Shown here: positions 1 to 10,567 of the stretch, piece by piece
Numbering within the stretch: position 1 is the stretch's first letter
How the letters are laid out: each line of letters starts with the position of its first letter
DNA from: Camillea tinctor
Lineage: Eukaryota; Ascomycota; Sordariomycetes; Xylariales; Xylariaceae
Assembly (NCBI GenBank): GCA_022578605.1
Contig: MU394100.1
Location: 186,001-250,000, forward strand
Direction: 5' to 3'
DNA length: 64,000 bases
Program-made: the position numbers and the translations under genes
Notes under the pieces: model-generated
The model's database searches: none
What the model was told of the DNA's origin: nothing
Seen by the model: the letters and a program-made list of their open reading frames with translations, nothing else

Positions 1-325
1 CGGCCCGCCTCCGCTTCAAACGATCTATGCGGGGACGAAAGGCATGGTCGACTCCTTTACGCGGTGTTGGGCCAAGGAGCTCCCACCTAAATATGGATGT
101 ACAGTCAACGCAGTCTCTCCAGGACCCACGGCGACACAGGGCTTTGCAGCGGCAGGGGAGGAGGCCATGAAGGTCTTGGCCCCGACTATTGAAGCGACGC
201 CAGCGGCCAAAAGGATGGGGAAGCCAGAGGAGATAGCCTACGCTGCTGCTTTCCTCTGTGAAGATAGGGCATCTTGGGTGAACGGAGAGCATATGTTAGT
301 TAACGGGGGGTTGTTTATAGATTAG
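1..325 (+). CDS. Short-chain dehydrogenase/reductase, C-terminal part (5' cut by window edge)
   Basis: The last 107 codons of a classical SDR are visible, read in frame from base 2 to a TAG at 323-325. The catalytic YxxxK is present (YAGTK), followed by the usual PG motif after the active site (SPGPTATQGF) and the C-terminal GG segment that packs near the cofactor. SDRs of this type reduce or oxidise small carbonyl or alcohol substrates with NAD(P)H; the substrate cannot be told. It is clearly related to the SDR at 6606-7451: both share YAG(T/S)KGMV(D/E)SFTRCWA, YGCTVN and PEEIA blocks. A local duplication is therefore likely. The Rossmann GxxxGxG half lies outside the window. Confidence 0.9.
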   Translation, partial: GPPPLQTIYAGTKGMVDSFTRCWAKELPPKYGCTVNAVSPGPTATQGFAAAGEEAMKVLAPTIEATPAAKRMGKPEEIAYAAAFLCEDRASWVNGEHMLVNGGLFID

Positions 326-799
326 TTGGATCAACATGAACACTAGCTCTAGATATAATGAGAGGCAAGGATCGATGAAATAGTGGAACTTATTAACCTA
401 ACCAAATATAAAAATATATCGTTATTTTCATTAAAGAATTCACTCCCCTGGTGAATGTACTTATCATTCTTCTTGGAGGCTTTCTGTAAGACTTGAAGTG
501 TGAAGAATGGCATGAGAAATAGGGGTACTTGAGAAATGAAGAGTTTTGTCAAGAACAAAGTGGTTTTACTTCATCTACTTCGAACTCCAGCGTGGAAGTT
601 AATGATGATATCACTCTTGGAGAGACACTTTGGAAAGCCTTAAAGGTCATAGAGTAGCAGCGTAGAATCTTTTTCAACTTAGGTTGCAAACTTGGCGTAC
701 ATTGAAGGGCAGTCGAACTCTATCTAGGTAAATCTAACGTAACGATGGACGTTTCTGGATCAATATGAACCCAGCTTGGATTGGATCCCACAACTTGAC
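326..799. other. Intergenic, convergent 3' ends
   Basis: AT-rich spacer between the stop of the partial SDR and the stop of the minus-strand MFS gene. The only open frames are short and unconvincing. I see no gene or repeat in it. Confidence 0.6.
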
Positions 800-2683
800 T
801 TATTCTCCTACTTCACGATCCGCATCCCAGTGAAGGAATTGCTTTGCGAAGCCCCATCTCCACGAGCTCTCCCGAATCTGACCTCCCCAGAAGTAGAATA
901 TTATGGTAGATAGAAACACAGCCGCGGATACCCCAGCTAGGATACCAAACACGGTGATATACCCAGATTGCATAATCCAGTCGTTAACGTAAAAGCTGAT
1001 AAGGAATCCAAAGAGTGCTATCAACTAAAATCAGTACAACCGCACTTATAAGTGATTGGAGGCATTAATACCTTTGAATGCAGATTGAGTGACTACGACC
1101 TCTCCGGCTATAGGGCGGTAGGAATCCAGTATATATACTAATGAAATATTGTTTGATTGGACAGTCGTAAAGTTCACTTCGACTCATTAGTATCATGGAG
1201 TTCTACCGGATAAGGCTGAAAATAACGTACCTAGCCCAATACCCATCACCGCCACCATCCAATGGAGCTCCTTGCCAAAGCCAACTCCGTATAGTACACA
1301 GGCTAATGGACCTGATATCAGGCTTATAACAATAGCAGGCAGTCGCATTTCAGGGGTACGAAGGCCGCCATTCTTGATCGTCAATTTGTCTGCTACCCAG
1401 TCGGTGAAATGGCCACCGAATAAGATAGCAATCAGAGATCCAACAATAGTTGAGATATAGGTGAGTCCAGATTGCCACGGCTCAAATCCGTATATCGTGG
1501 AGAAGGCTGTTGAAAAATTGGTCGATAGAACAACAATCATTCCAATGGTAACTGAGTTGACCAGTGAAGCCCATAAAACTGCCGGAAGAATGATAGCCAT
1601 GACAGGCCTAACCATCATCAATGGGAGAGACTCGCTAGTATATACCCCAGAAAATACCCGCATATTTTGGAAGAAGGTCCTCTTTGGTGGGAGAGAGTTC
1701 TGGCTTCCGATGGCCTCTACGTGCGAAGGGTTGTATGGACCAGTGGAAGATTTGGTGTCTTCAAGTTTTGTTGTAGAATCCCCGGAGTCAATAATCGGGC
1801 TCTGCCTCCGATAATGCGTCTCGGGGAATGTAAATATGACCAAGAGAGTAACGAAGCCAACGAATGCTGTAAAGATCCAGTAGACCATTTGCCATTGGTA
1901 AGTCTTGGCGATGAGGCCCGCAAAGACGACACCACCACCTACGCCGGCGGATAGGGCGCAGGTGTATATTCTATCAATATAGGTTAGCACACTAAAAATC
2001 CGAAGACTTGCTTTGTTAGCAACGGCAATGGCACTTACACCATGCATTTTCCACGCTCATGAAGGAAGAATACATCAGTGAGGATTAACGGCGCAACGAT
2101 CTCTGCAGCACCGCCAGCAAAACCTAGAAGAATCCTGCCAGCTAATGCACTCTCAAACGTTGTCGCAACAGCACACCATACACAAGTAGCCGTCAATAAG
2201 GTATATGAAGCAATATAAACCGGTCTCCTGCCATATTTGATAGCAAGTGGCACCCAGATGAGGTTTGCAACACCAATCATAAGCGAGGGGGCAGTCTGGA
2301 AATAGGATGTCTTGGAGAGGTTGGCAGCAACAGAACCGGGCTCTGAGCCAAAATAATGCTCGGTGACCTGCTCAAGAACGACAGACGGCCCAACCAGGAC
2401 ACAGTGCTCGAAGAAGACACCCACGCATGTCAGCACGAAGATATAATACTTCTGGGTAGTCGACCTATTCTCTAGTCAGTAAATATCTCCTCATATGCCA
2501 TCAGCCCACATCGGGAAAATATTACCAGTTGAGTGGATCATTGGGATCGTTCGATGGTTCGGGAACCAAGATGATATCGTTCGTCTCTTTATCTCTAAGC
2601 TGGATAGTGCCCAGGGTTTCCCCAGCCCGTTGTCCCTTTGCATCGGACGGGGAGTTCACGCTTGTTGTGATCGACTCAGACAT
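800..2683 (-). CDS. MFS transporter, drug:H+ antiporter / multidrug-resistance-like, 548 aa, 5 exons
   Basis: Proton-coupled plasma-membrane carrier for small organic molecules. The model joins exons 2683-2526, 2464-2039, 1970-1231, 1176-1072 and 1017-800; every junction keeps frame with GT..AG ends, and intron 3 contains TACTAAT. The N-terminus is a hydrophilic tail ending in NDPNDPLNW, the hallmark just before TM1 of fungal DHA1 carriers. Next come a first membrane block with YGRRP (loop 2-3), GFAGGAAE (motif C region) and ERG. The C-terminal half has DSYRPIAGE, the typical late loop, followed by two more helices. The length fits the family. It is divergent from the flavodoxin-like gene, with 1.3 kb between them, and probably exports or imports a compound handled by this cluster. 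Confidence 0.88.
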
Positions 2684-3992
2684 GGTTTTTACCTAGAAAA
2701 AGATGAAGAAAAACCCTAAGACCAAAAGACGAAGAATCAACAAAAGTGAAAAGAACGATGAGTTTCCGAGACCCAAACCAAAGACAGCAAAGCCTGCTTT
2801 GCCGCTTCACTTATTTGTTCTCGAGGACCTGAGTGCTCTGCTATAGCCATTTGGTCGTGTTACGTCCATAACCTCCTTTACAAGCCTAAGCGCGTATATG
2901 CTAGCCGTTTCCAGCAACGGGGCTACGATGCGACCAAGGTTTAGAGACTTCGGGATGTGGGGCGAAGGCTCGGGAACCCTAGTCAGGATGATTTATAGCG
3001 TTAGCAAAAACCTGGGGGAGGCTGGGGGGTAAAGGGAGATCTCTGAATAGCTGCGGCAGTTGTTGAGACTTGGCAGCAGAGCAGTGGAGGACTGAGCGGT
3101 ACGACGATGCATGCAAGGGTCAGATTCTTCTTGGATCAACTACTTAAATATCACAGATACGCCCCACGATATATGGAGAATGCAACCCAAGAGTTGCCTC
3201 TTTTATGGGAACCGAGTACCTATAGGGTGCATATGTGCTTCATTATCTATACCTAACTTAGAGATAGATACAAATGACATAGCATTCTAACAAAACAATA
3301 ACTCTCATAAAGTAACACAAGATATTATTTAAGAACTAAAGGAATTGCACGCATTCGAGTCTAAAACGTTTACTATAGATGAGGTTTCAACTACATAAAG
3401 AAACTACTTAAGTTCACCAACCTAGGTTAGGTGATTTTCCTATTTGTATCCAGCTGAGTAAGTACATACCTAGGTTAAGTAAACAGGGGGAGAGAGAATC
3501 AGGGTCCGTGTCTGGGAATGCAAAAAGATCCAAGATTACTATCTACGTTGTATCATTTGTCAAACGAGATCTTCTCACCGATGCAGGGAGCCCCCTAGAG
3601 GAGCCATGTCTATATGTGTCTAGTATATGAGTGTGACGCAACAACAAGAAACAACTTGAACTAATAGACACAGACATAAGGTGAGGTCAACGGGTATCCG
3701 TAGCCGGGATATCCGACCGGTTACCAACAACGCCTCTCTAAGGAAATCCAAGCATTGGAAGAATCCCACTTATCTCGATTATCTTGCAGTACGTTTTATT
3801 ATTACCCTTCCACACCCGCCAGCAATCACAGTAGGTAATTACGTACGCCACCTGCTACCACTTATACGCCCCTCCAAAACATCATCTTCGTCATCTTTCA
3901 CGTGCCAGTTACTATCCCCCTTTTTTTATATAACAAGAATCCACTCTAGTATAGTAGCAGTAGTATCAGTGACTGTAACAATCAGCAATCAC
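2684..3992. other. Divergent intergenic region between the MFS and flavodoxin-like genes
   Basis: 1.3 kb without a convincing gene. It contains a double CGG/CCG inverted repeat near 3691-3715 and several CCTAGGT-type motifs around 3420-3475. The open frame entering the flavodoxin-like gene from 3681 is probably untranslated leader. Confidence 0.6.
3691..3715. promoter_or_regulatory. Tandem CGG-N4-CCG and CGG-N5-CCG palindromes
   Basis: CGGgtatCCG lies at 3691-3700 and CGGgatatCCG at 3705-3715, about 280-300 bp before the chosen ATG of the flavodoxin-like gene. Inverted CGG triplets with a short spacer are the classical target form of Zn2Cys6 dimers, and such a regulator is encoded at 7636-10567. 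The sequence is seen directly; its use as a binding site is inferred. Confidence 0.4.
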
Positions 3993-5054
3993 ATGATGCA
4001 TATTTTAGGATTGTGCAATGGTTCTATCCATGGCAACTCTGAGATCCTACTCAAGGCAGCCTTAGAGGCGGCAAAGGAGTTTGACTCGTCTATCACTGTG
4101 TCATGGATTCATGTTCCATCCGTGGCACTGCCTAGGAACCACAAGCCGATTAAATCTGATCCGTCTATCATACCCTACCGCAATGACGACGACAAAACTG
4201 GAAAAGGGGCCAATGGAATTAGCAATGTTCCTCTAGACGACCGCGAGGCAGTGTTCAATGCTATCATGGATGCAGATGCCCTTATTATAGCCAGTCCGGT
4301 TTACAGCCACTCACCCGCGGGGACTCTGAAGGCCCTAGCCGATGCAATCTTGGGGCCCTACGCAGATGTGTCAGAGTCTTATCGTATTAAGGCCAGACAG
4401 GAGTCTGGTCAGGCCAATGGCCATACCAATGGGAACTCTAGCGCAAAGCAGCCCAACCCGCGAGACCTCAAGCCTCGCGTGGCTGGGTTCATCGCGGTAG
4501 CCGGTTCCGCTCCCGAGTTCCCCGAACAGTGGACGATGGCCCTGCCGGCGCTGCACTCGGTCACTTACTGCATGCACGCGCACGTCATTGACCAAGTCGT
4601 GTTCCCCGGGTTCGCCAACGCGGGCTCCGTGCTGCTCGAGGCGGAGCATACCATTCCGCGGGCCCGGACGCTGGGTGAACGCGTGGCTAGCCAGATAGGC
4701 AAGCCCTACGACGAAGCTATGTACCTGGGCCCTGAGGAGGAAGGGAGCTGTCCCTACTGCCATCTACTCAAGATTGAGTTCCGCGAGGGTAACAATGTTG
4801 CCTGCATGACGTGCGGCGCGAATGCTGTGCTCGCCGTCGGGGAAGGCGGGAAGATACGCCCGGTCTGGGAGAAGAACTCGAACGTGAGCTGTATGACGCT
4901 CGAGGGCAAGTGGAAGCATATTGACGATATTGGACGGAAGCTGGGTTCTGAGAGACCGAGATTAGGGAATATCCAGGACGAGGTAGACCGATGGAAGAAG
5001 ATCGAATTTCCATTGGTGCCCCTGCCTAGTAACAGCTATGGTAGCAAGATGTAG
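3993..5054 (+). CDS. NADPH-dependent FMN reductase / flavodoxin-fold protein with C-terminal CxxC-CxxC module, 353 aa
   Basis: Single-exon gene. The N-terminus reads MMHILGLCNGSIHGNSE: a beta strand followed by the phosphate-binding GSxxGNSE loop of FMN reductases. ADALIIASPVYSHSPAG, the second flavin-contacting loop, follows. This fold binds FMN and passes electrons from NAD(P)H to quinones, flavins or metal centres. A variable linker rich in Asn, Gly and Ser follows, then a second core part. Near the C-terminus, CPYC (253-256) and CMTC (271-274) form a zinc-ribbon-like or metal-binding knuckle not found in plain FMN reductases. The open frame extends 104 codons upstream, but ATG 3993 begins exactly at the fold, so I take that start. 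Partner and substrate are unknown. Confidence 0.8.
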   Translation: MMHILGLCNGSIHGNSEILLKAALEAAKEFDSSITVSWIHVPSVALPRNHKPIKSDPSIIPYRNDDDKTGKGANGISNVPLDDREAVFNAIMDADALIIASPVYSHSPAGTLKALADAILGPYADVSESYRIKARQESGQANGHTNGNSSAKQPNPRDLKPRVAGFIAVAGSAPEFPEQWTMALPALHSVTYCMHAHVIDQVVFPGFANAGSVLLEAEHTIPRARTLGERVASQIGKPYDEAMYLGPEEEGSCPYCHLLKIEFREGNNVACMTCGANAVLAVGEGGKIRPVWEKNSNVSCMTLEGKWKHIDDIGRKLGSERPRLGNIQDEVDRWKKIEFPLVPLPSNSYGSKM

Positions 5055-5397
5055 ATACACGCCAACTTATAAATACGGACTGGATACATGTACATACTAT
5101 TGTGCCATTTCATTAGTTATCTGTATAGTGTTTAGAGCGGGGAGGCAAATTGACTTCATCTTAGCGAAGAAATAAGTCATAGAGAGCAAGGTTCTAAAGA
5201 TCATCTTCGTATTCCGGAAAGAGAGCGCGAGGAGGGTTCTTGAATAATGATGTCAATTTATGTGGTTCTAGTAGACCATATATGCTATCCATACAAATTT
5301 TCGCTCATCATATACCCATATGCAATGACACTGTTTGCCCCCTGTTCGAGTTCTATGTATGTACTATGAAATATCCCGTTGAAACAGAGCTAGAAAT

Positions 5398-6068
5398 CTA
5401 TTCCTCCAAGTCATTCGGAACTATTTCGATGAGATAGCCATCCTGATTCCATTGATTAGCACTTTCTTTGGTCTGTTTCTTCTTGAACAAAGCATACTAA
5501 CCGGGTCTTTGACAAACGCAATCTGCCGAAATATGTTCTCAAAATGATGGCTGAGCTCCCCGTGCGCTATCCCCTTCTCCTTCTCCCACGCCGTGATGGG
5601 GATACCGTCGACCGGCCCTCCTCCCACGTCCTTGATCACGCTGACGCCCGCCTCACCGAGGCGCTTTACCGCAGCTTTCACGTCGGGAACCGTGAAGCCG
5701 ATGTGGTTGAAGCCCAGGTGCGGCGGGTCGTTCCCCGTGGCGTGGTACGTCGCGGGCTGCAGCTCAGAGCCGTGGTAGTGGCACAGCTCCAGCAGCCCCA
5801 GCGTGCGTGTCAGCGTCGAGTGCGCCCGCACGTCGCGTGAGAACGATTCGGGGTCTGCCCGGTGCTCCTCCGTCTGCGGGTACCCTAGGTAGTAGATCGT
5901 GAACGGCCCTGTGTTCGCCGTGAATACTGTCCGCATTCCCATTAGCCCAACATAGAAGTCTAGCGATGGCTTCGGGTCCCGTATCCGCAGCATCAAGTGG
6001 TTCATCCGATACCCAGCCGTGGGCTCGTTTTCGCCGAGGCCGGCTCCGTTGTTGGATTGAGCAGCCAT
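5398..6068 (-). CDS. Glyoxalase I-like VOC metalloenzyme, 203 aa, 2 exons
   Basis: Single-module lactoylglutathione lyase-like protein. Exons 6068-5502 and 5442-5398 join phase 0 across a 59-nt intron, giving the family ending FVKDPDGYLIEIV. All four expected metal ligands of glyoxalase I are visible: His24 (NHLMLR), Glu94 (LLELCHYH), His122 (FNHIGF) and Glu195 (LIEI) from the small last exon. The family isomerises the hemithioacetal of glutathione and methylglyoxal; related VOC enzymes act on other thiol adducts or open rings. ATG 6068 (AAAATGGC context) is preferred; an in-frame ATG at 6125 would add 19 residues. It shares a divergent promoter with the SDR at 6606. Many fungal GLO1 proteins carry two modules, so this short form may have a specialised substrate. 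Confidence 0.87.
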
Positions 6069-6605
6069 TTTTTCGGGATGTTTTCTCGGGATGTTTTGTT
6101 TGTTGATTTCTTCTTCGGGACTCAAGTCTTTAAAATGATACGTTGGAGAGCAATCGTCTTCTGCCTTCTGCAGGCTTATGTCGTGTCGTTTCGTTTAGCG
6201 GGACAATTTGTGTTGCAGAATGCTGGGGGATCGCTCGAGAAAGCAAAGGGGATTTTCTTTTCTTTACTGGACTGGAAATAGGAATAGGATTAAATCAAAA
6301 CCGTTTCGGCTCTTTGTCTGATAAAAATTGCCGAACGCTTGGTCAAAGTAAACCCCGGCCTTCGGTCACCGGAAGCCGGTGTTGGGCGTCGTCGGCAGCT
6401 CCGACTTTTGTTAACTTGAGGACTTTTAAACCTTCACGGCAATATGTGATTAATAATTACGGAGCGGTAAGATATTTCTAAATACTACTGACAGTAACCC
6501 TTATCTTTGCAATATTTGAATATGTTTTTAAACTGCAGACATGACCGTATAATACTCTCTATTAGAAAGAGAGCTTGAAATATCTCCCATCCCCTAGTTC
6601 TAGAG
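6069..6605. promoter_or_regulatory. Divergent promoter, VOC enzyme / SDR
   Basis: A 537-bp spacer drives two genes in opposite directions. At 6367-6381 it holds CACCGG-aag-CCGGTG, a perfect 6-bp inverted repeat that includes CGG-N3-CCG, a typical Zn2Cys6 dimer site. This suggests joint control of both genes, possibly by the regulator encoded 1 kb further on. Binding is inferred, not shown. Confidence 0.45.
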
Positions 6606-7451
6606 ATGTCTTCAGCCACCCCTCACACTCTCGCCGGAAAAGTTGCAGTTGTTAGTGGTTCCTCTGCAGGAATCGGTGCTTCAATAGCTAAAGAGCTCTC
6701 CAAACGCGGTGCTTCCGTTGTAGTCAATTACCCCTTCGCTTCAGAAGAAGCCGACGCAAAGGCCGTGTTGGAAAGCATCCATAGCAGCGGTGATGGCGAC
6801 AACAGGAGGTCAATCGCAGTAGAGGCCGACCTATCAACTATCGACGGCCCTAAGAAGCTCGCTGCGGCAGCCTCTGAAACCTTCGGCCGAGTCGATATCC
6901 TAGTCAACAATGCAGGCTATAGCTTCATATGTGATATAGCTGAGATGTCCGAGGCGGACCTCGAGCGCGCATGGGACCGGATAGTGAATCTGAATGGCCG
7001 GGGAACTATGTTTCTCACGCGTGCTATCGTACCCCTGCTGCCTTCTTCCTCTTCTTCTTCCTCATCCCCTGCTGAGAAGGGGAGCGTACGCTCGCGCATC
7101 GTCAACATTGGCAGCTCCACTTCCCGAGATCCCGATCCCGACATGACGATCTACGCAGGTAGCAAGGGCATGGTCGAGAGCTTTACGCGCTGTTGGGCTA
7201 GGGACTTCCCTCGTAGATACGGCTGCACTGTCAACACTGTCGCCCCTGGTCCTGTCGCCACTGACTCCTTTCTTGCAGCCCCTGAAGAGCTGCTAAACCA
7301 CGTACGCGCCAAGTTCGACAGAGTGCCCGTGGCGTCGAGGTTCGCTCGGCCTGAGGAGATTGCATGGGTGGTTGCGGAACTATGTGAAGAGAGAGCAGGC
7401 TGGCTCAATGGGCTCTACATTCCTGTGACCGGTGGTGCTACTCTACTTTAG
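6606..7451 (+). CDS. Short-chain dehydrogenase/reductase, 281 aa
   Basis: Intact single-exon classical SDR. The cofactor loop reads SGSSAGIG (17-24, matching GxxxGIG). NNAG is at 101-104, a catalytic serine segment NIGSST comes next, and YAGSK gives Tyr183 and Lys187. The length and the C-terminal GG match ketoreductases of the 3-oxoacyl-ACP / versicolorin reductase type. A run of eight serines around 146-153 is encoded by a TCT/TCC repeat and interrupts the helix before the active site; this is a low-complexity insertion. It is related to the SDR at the window's left edge and is divergent from the VOC gene. The substrate is unknown; a carbonyl on an aromatic or polyketide-like compound is possible. 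Confidence 0.92.
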   Translation: MSSATPHTLAGKVAVVSGSSAGIGASIAKELSKRGASVVVNYPFASEEADAKAVLESIHSSGDGDNRRSIAVEADLSTIDGPKKLAAAASETFGRVDILVNNAGYSFICDIAEMSEADLERAWDRIVNLNGRGTMFLTRAIVPLLPSSSSSSSSPAEKGSVRSRIVNIGSSTSRDPDPDMTIYAGSKGMVESFTRCWARDFPRRYGCTVNTVAPGPVATDSFLAAPEELLNHVRAKFDRVPVASRFARPEEIAWVVAELCEERAGWLNGLYIPVTGGATLL

Positions 7452-7635
7452 CTTGTGATTTAGTGGAGGAGAGTGCCTGGCTTCACTCATACTATCATAT
7501 TTCTTTTCTTCCTACTCGTGGGGAAGTTTATCCACATACGGGCGTAGTTTTGCTTTACTATGTTTGTATGCTATGCTGTTCATCTTTAATAGCTGTGAAA
7601 TCACAACTCATGTTTAAATCAACGTTCCTATCCCC

Positions 7636-10567
7636 TTATATACTTTCGCAAACGATCATTTTCCCTCCTTTGACAGTAGAACCAAGTGCTCGTATTAAAT
7701 GACCCAAACTTTCCGACGTAGGTGGCATTAATGTTCCGGCTGGGTATTTGCGTCTTATCGTTTCAATACACATACTCATCAGCGCTTCTGTGGCTCGCAA
7801 CGGGATACGAGGCCCTTGGCTTGCTGATATGGGCTGTTGATGCCCAAAGTTTGTGAGAACGGGACGCCCGCAGCCAAAAGCTATCCAGCGCTGTGTTGCT
7901 ACAGTCTCCTCGCCATCTAATAAAACATCGTCATTCTCGGTCAGAGCTGGGTCAATAGATTGGGCAAGAGCATCACCACCGGGGGATATTTTGTTTGCAA
8001 TGGTCCCATACGTCCAAAGGCATAGACTGACATGGTAGACAGCGTTACTAGAGAAATCAGTTGTAGTATCGCTGGATATGCTCTGGGCTATTTTGAGGAG
8101 TTGTGCAGCGTGCCAGATACACTGTCGGGCGTCACGAGTCCCTACCCATCGTTGCAGCGAAGCATACGCCATTTTAGCTTCCTCGAAACCTTCCTTCCCG
8201 GCGAGGAGCTCCATCTGTTCGATAGACCCATAAAAGTGAATCTGTAGAAGTTCTATCATTAGGAGAACAGCTGGCGGTAGCTTTGCACTAGGATGATAAA
8301 CCCTGAGTATTTGCTTCGTGTTCTCGAATACTCTGAGTAGCCAGCGGTGCTGGCTGTCATCCATGAGAACACTTTCCCGCGATAAAACCCCATTGGGGAC
8401 TGATGTTTCGGTGATTATACGCCCCTCTCGGTAATTACGAACGATGGCTAGGATACCGTATAGAACTGATACTCTCGCAAGATTCATATCGTAGTAGCAG
8501 GGTAGACGGCCAAGATGTGACAGGTCCGCCAAACAGTCAATGATTGAGACGTGGGGTATTGGTTCACTCAATACTTGAGATTGAAACACCTCTTTCCACG
8601 ACGCGGCTGATTTAGCAAACCACAATAGCCGTGATCCTGGAAGCCGGAGCGAGAGCTCGTTGTAAGAAAGACAGCTCGAGATCGAGTTCATGATAGACTC
8701 ATTACCACAGAGTATGTGTACTTCATATGCTAACCTAGATATTGGCAAAGTTAGATGATCAGTGCTTACTACATCTTTTGGCACCCCTTATCCGCAAAGC
8801 AACGAAGGCGATATATAGTATAGGAAAGCAAGGCTTGATTGGGTAAGGTTGAAGAGTGGGGTGCTATGCTGATCTGTATGAAGCGGCAGTAAACACACCT
8901 GATGAATGATTCTTGTTCGACCCATTCCTTCCACTTTTCTTCCAAGGGTGTATTTCCGTCACTAAAATGTGAGGAAACTGGCGTGTATGTAAACCTTCGA
9001 TAGCGACCACCAGCACGAAGCATCTAAAGAGAGCAAATAACGTCAGTCATCGTATATGCCAGGAGTCTGATTGATCTTCGATACATTTACAAGGTTTCCA
9101 GAAGCACCGCCGGCCATCTCTATCTTCCTCTTATCACCGCTTAAAAGACCGATCAGGATTTGGAGTGTGTAGGCTTGTAGGAATTGTATATCCCTAGTCA
9201 GTATATTCGATACCCGTGACTTTCCACGCGAACAATATTAGCAACATGCAAAAGAACGTATATAATTGGTTGGCTGTGCATCTCACCACTTTCCATAGTT
9301 GAACCGCAAGGAGCTCGTGAAGCGCCAAGCCAAACTTCTGAACAGCACGGCTCGGCGATCTAAGCGCACCACCAGCTATAATAGCGGCCAGAAGCTCTAT
9401 TCTAACCTCACTGACACTGAAAGTTGGAATATGAATCCAGCTTGCGTCTTGATTCGCATGCCAGGCCAAGAACGCCCTTGCTAGGCGACACAAATTCGTG
9501 CAAGATGGGAAATTTGCGGCTATCTGTGATGAGTCTTCAGAATCACACACATTAACAAGCATTATCAACAACCGGTCGCGGGTGGCCTGTGGGAAACCGT
9601 CCGGGATGAACTGTGAGTCCCAGCATGACAGTGTTTCTGTTGTCGTAATGTTGGTCCCCTGAGTGGTCAGTAAGTTTTTCTCCTCGTCGGCTTGGAAGTT
9701 GCGCGCGTGTGGCATCCAACGTCCGACTGTCAATGTGAACGCATCTTTCACAACCCTGGATTTATATTCGTCCAGGACCGGGCTGATCGAGTCGGCGGAA
9801 TCGGGTGTGGCCCCGAGATGGTTGATCTCCTCATCAAAATTTACTGCAGCTGGTAGTGAAGTGAGAAAGTCCATATACTGGATATTGTTATCCTGGTTAA
9901 AGTTGAAATAGTCCTGTAGTAGATTGAGATCCCATTCCGACTGAGGTATCACTGCGGCCTGTGTCTCTTCAGGGTCCCCTAAGTGAACCTGCCCGGATGT
10001 ACCCGGGTTTGACGGCGGATTGTTCTCCACTGTAGATTAATATCCAATCAGCAAGAGCATCAAAAAGGAGTAAACAATGATACAGAGACTATACTCACTA
10101 TTTTCCCCATCCATTGTATTCTGATGGGCAAAGGGTAGCTGACTTGGTTCGCTATTACTGTGTTCTGCCAAGTCATGTGAAGCGTATTCTTTACTTATCA
10201 GCGTATTTACGGTTATCGTTTCCGCTTCCGCAGTCCCCGACTTTGGTATTGGCACGGCAGCCGGTGGTGTATCACATCTCTGGGTGCTCTCCTGGCCTTC
10301 CTTAACCGGCTCCCCGTACGTCTCAATGCCAAAGGTCCGAATGCAAACTCTCTTCCTCTTCCGACAACGCTTACACTGGCGATCATTATCGCACTTTGTT
10401 TTCGACAGAGCACATGCCTGGCAAGCCTGCATAGCCCGTGGCGTGCTACGAGGCCGTGAGACGCGCGTCTTCTTATGAGGCGGTGTCTGGTGGTCCAAGC
10501 CGTGTGCCAACATGTGTTCCTCCAACTCGTAGCTGTCAATTCCATCAGCATTTTCAGTAACTGCCAT
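7636..10567 (-). CDS. Zn2Cys6 transcription factor with fungal-specific TF domain, 854 aa, 5 exons
   Basis: Nuclear DNA-binding regulator. Exons 10567-10099, 10029-9287, 9219-9091, 9023-8899 and 8734-7636 join in frame. The N-terminal binuclear zinc cluster has all six cysteines (49, 52, 59, 65, 68, 75; spacing 2-6-5-2-6), with basic residues after it. The middle and C-terminal parts form the fungal regulatory domain: the HELLAVQLWKV, TRDIQFLQAYTLQILIG and AYEVHILCGNES blocks are typical. Exon 3 (9219-9091) is 43 codons and is only visible after splicing; its intron has a GCTAAT branch site. The first ATG is at 10567; the frame upstream lacks another ATG. It sits in the middle of the enzyme genes, so a pathway-specific role is likely. 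Its own upstream DNA carries a TCCCGGGA palindrome near 10916. Confidence 0.9.

Noticed and set aside
3681..3992. 104-codon N-terminal extension of the flavodoxin-like gene
   Set aside because: It has no domain character, contains the CGG/CCG palindromes, and the fold begins precisely at ATG 3993.
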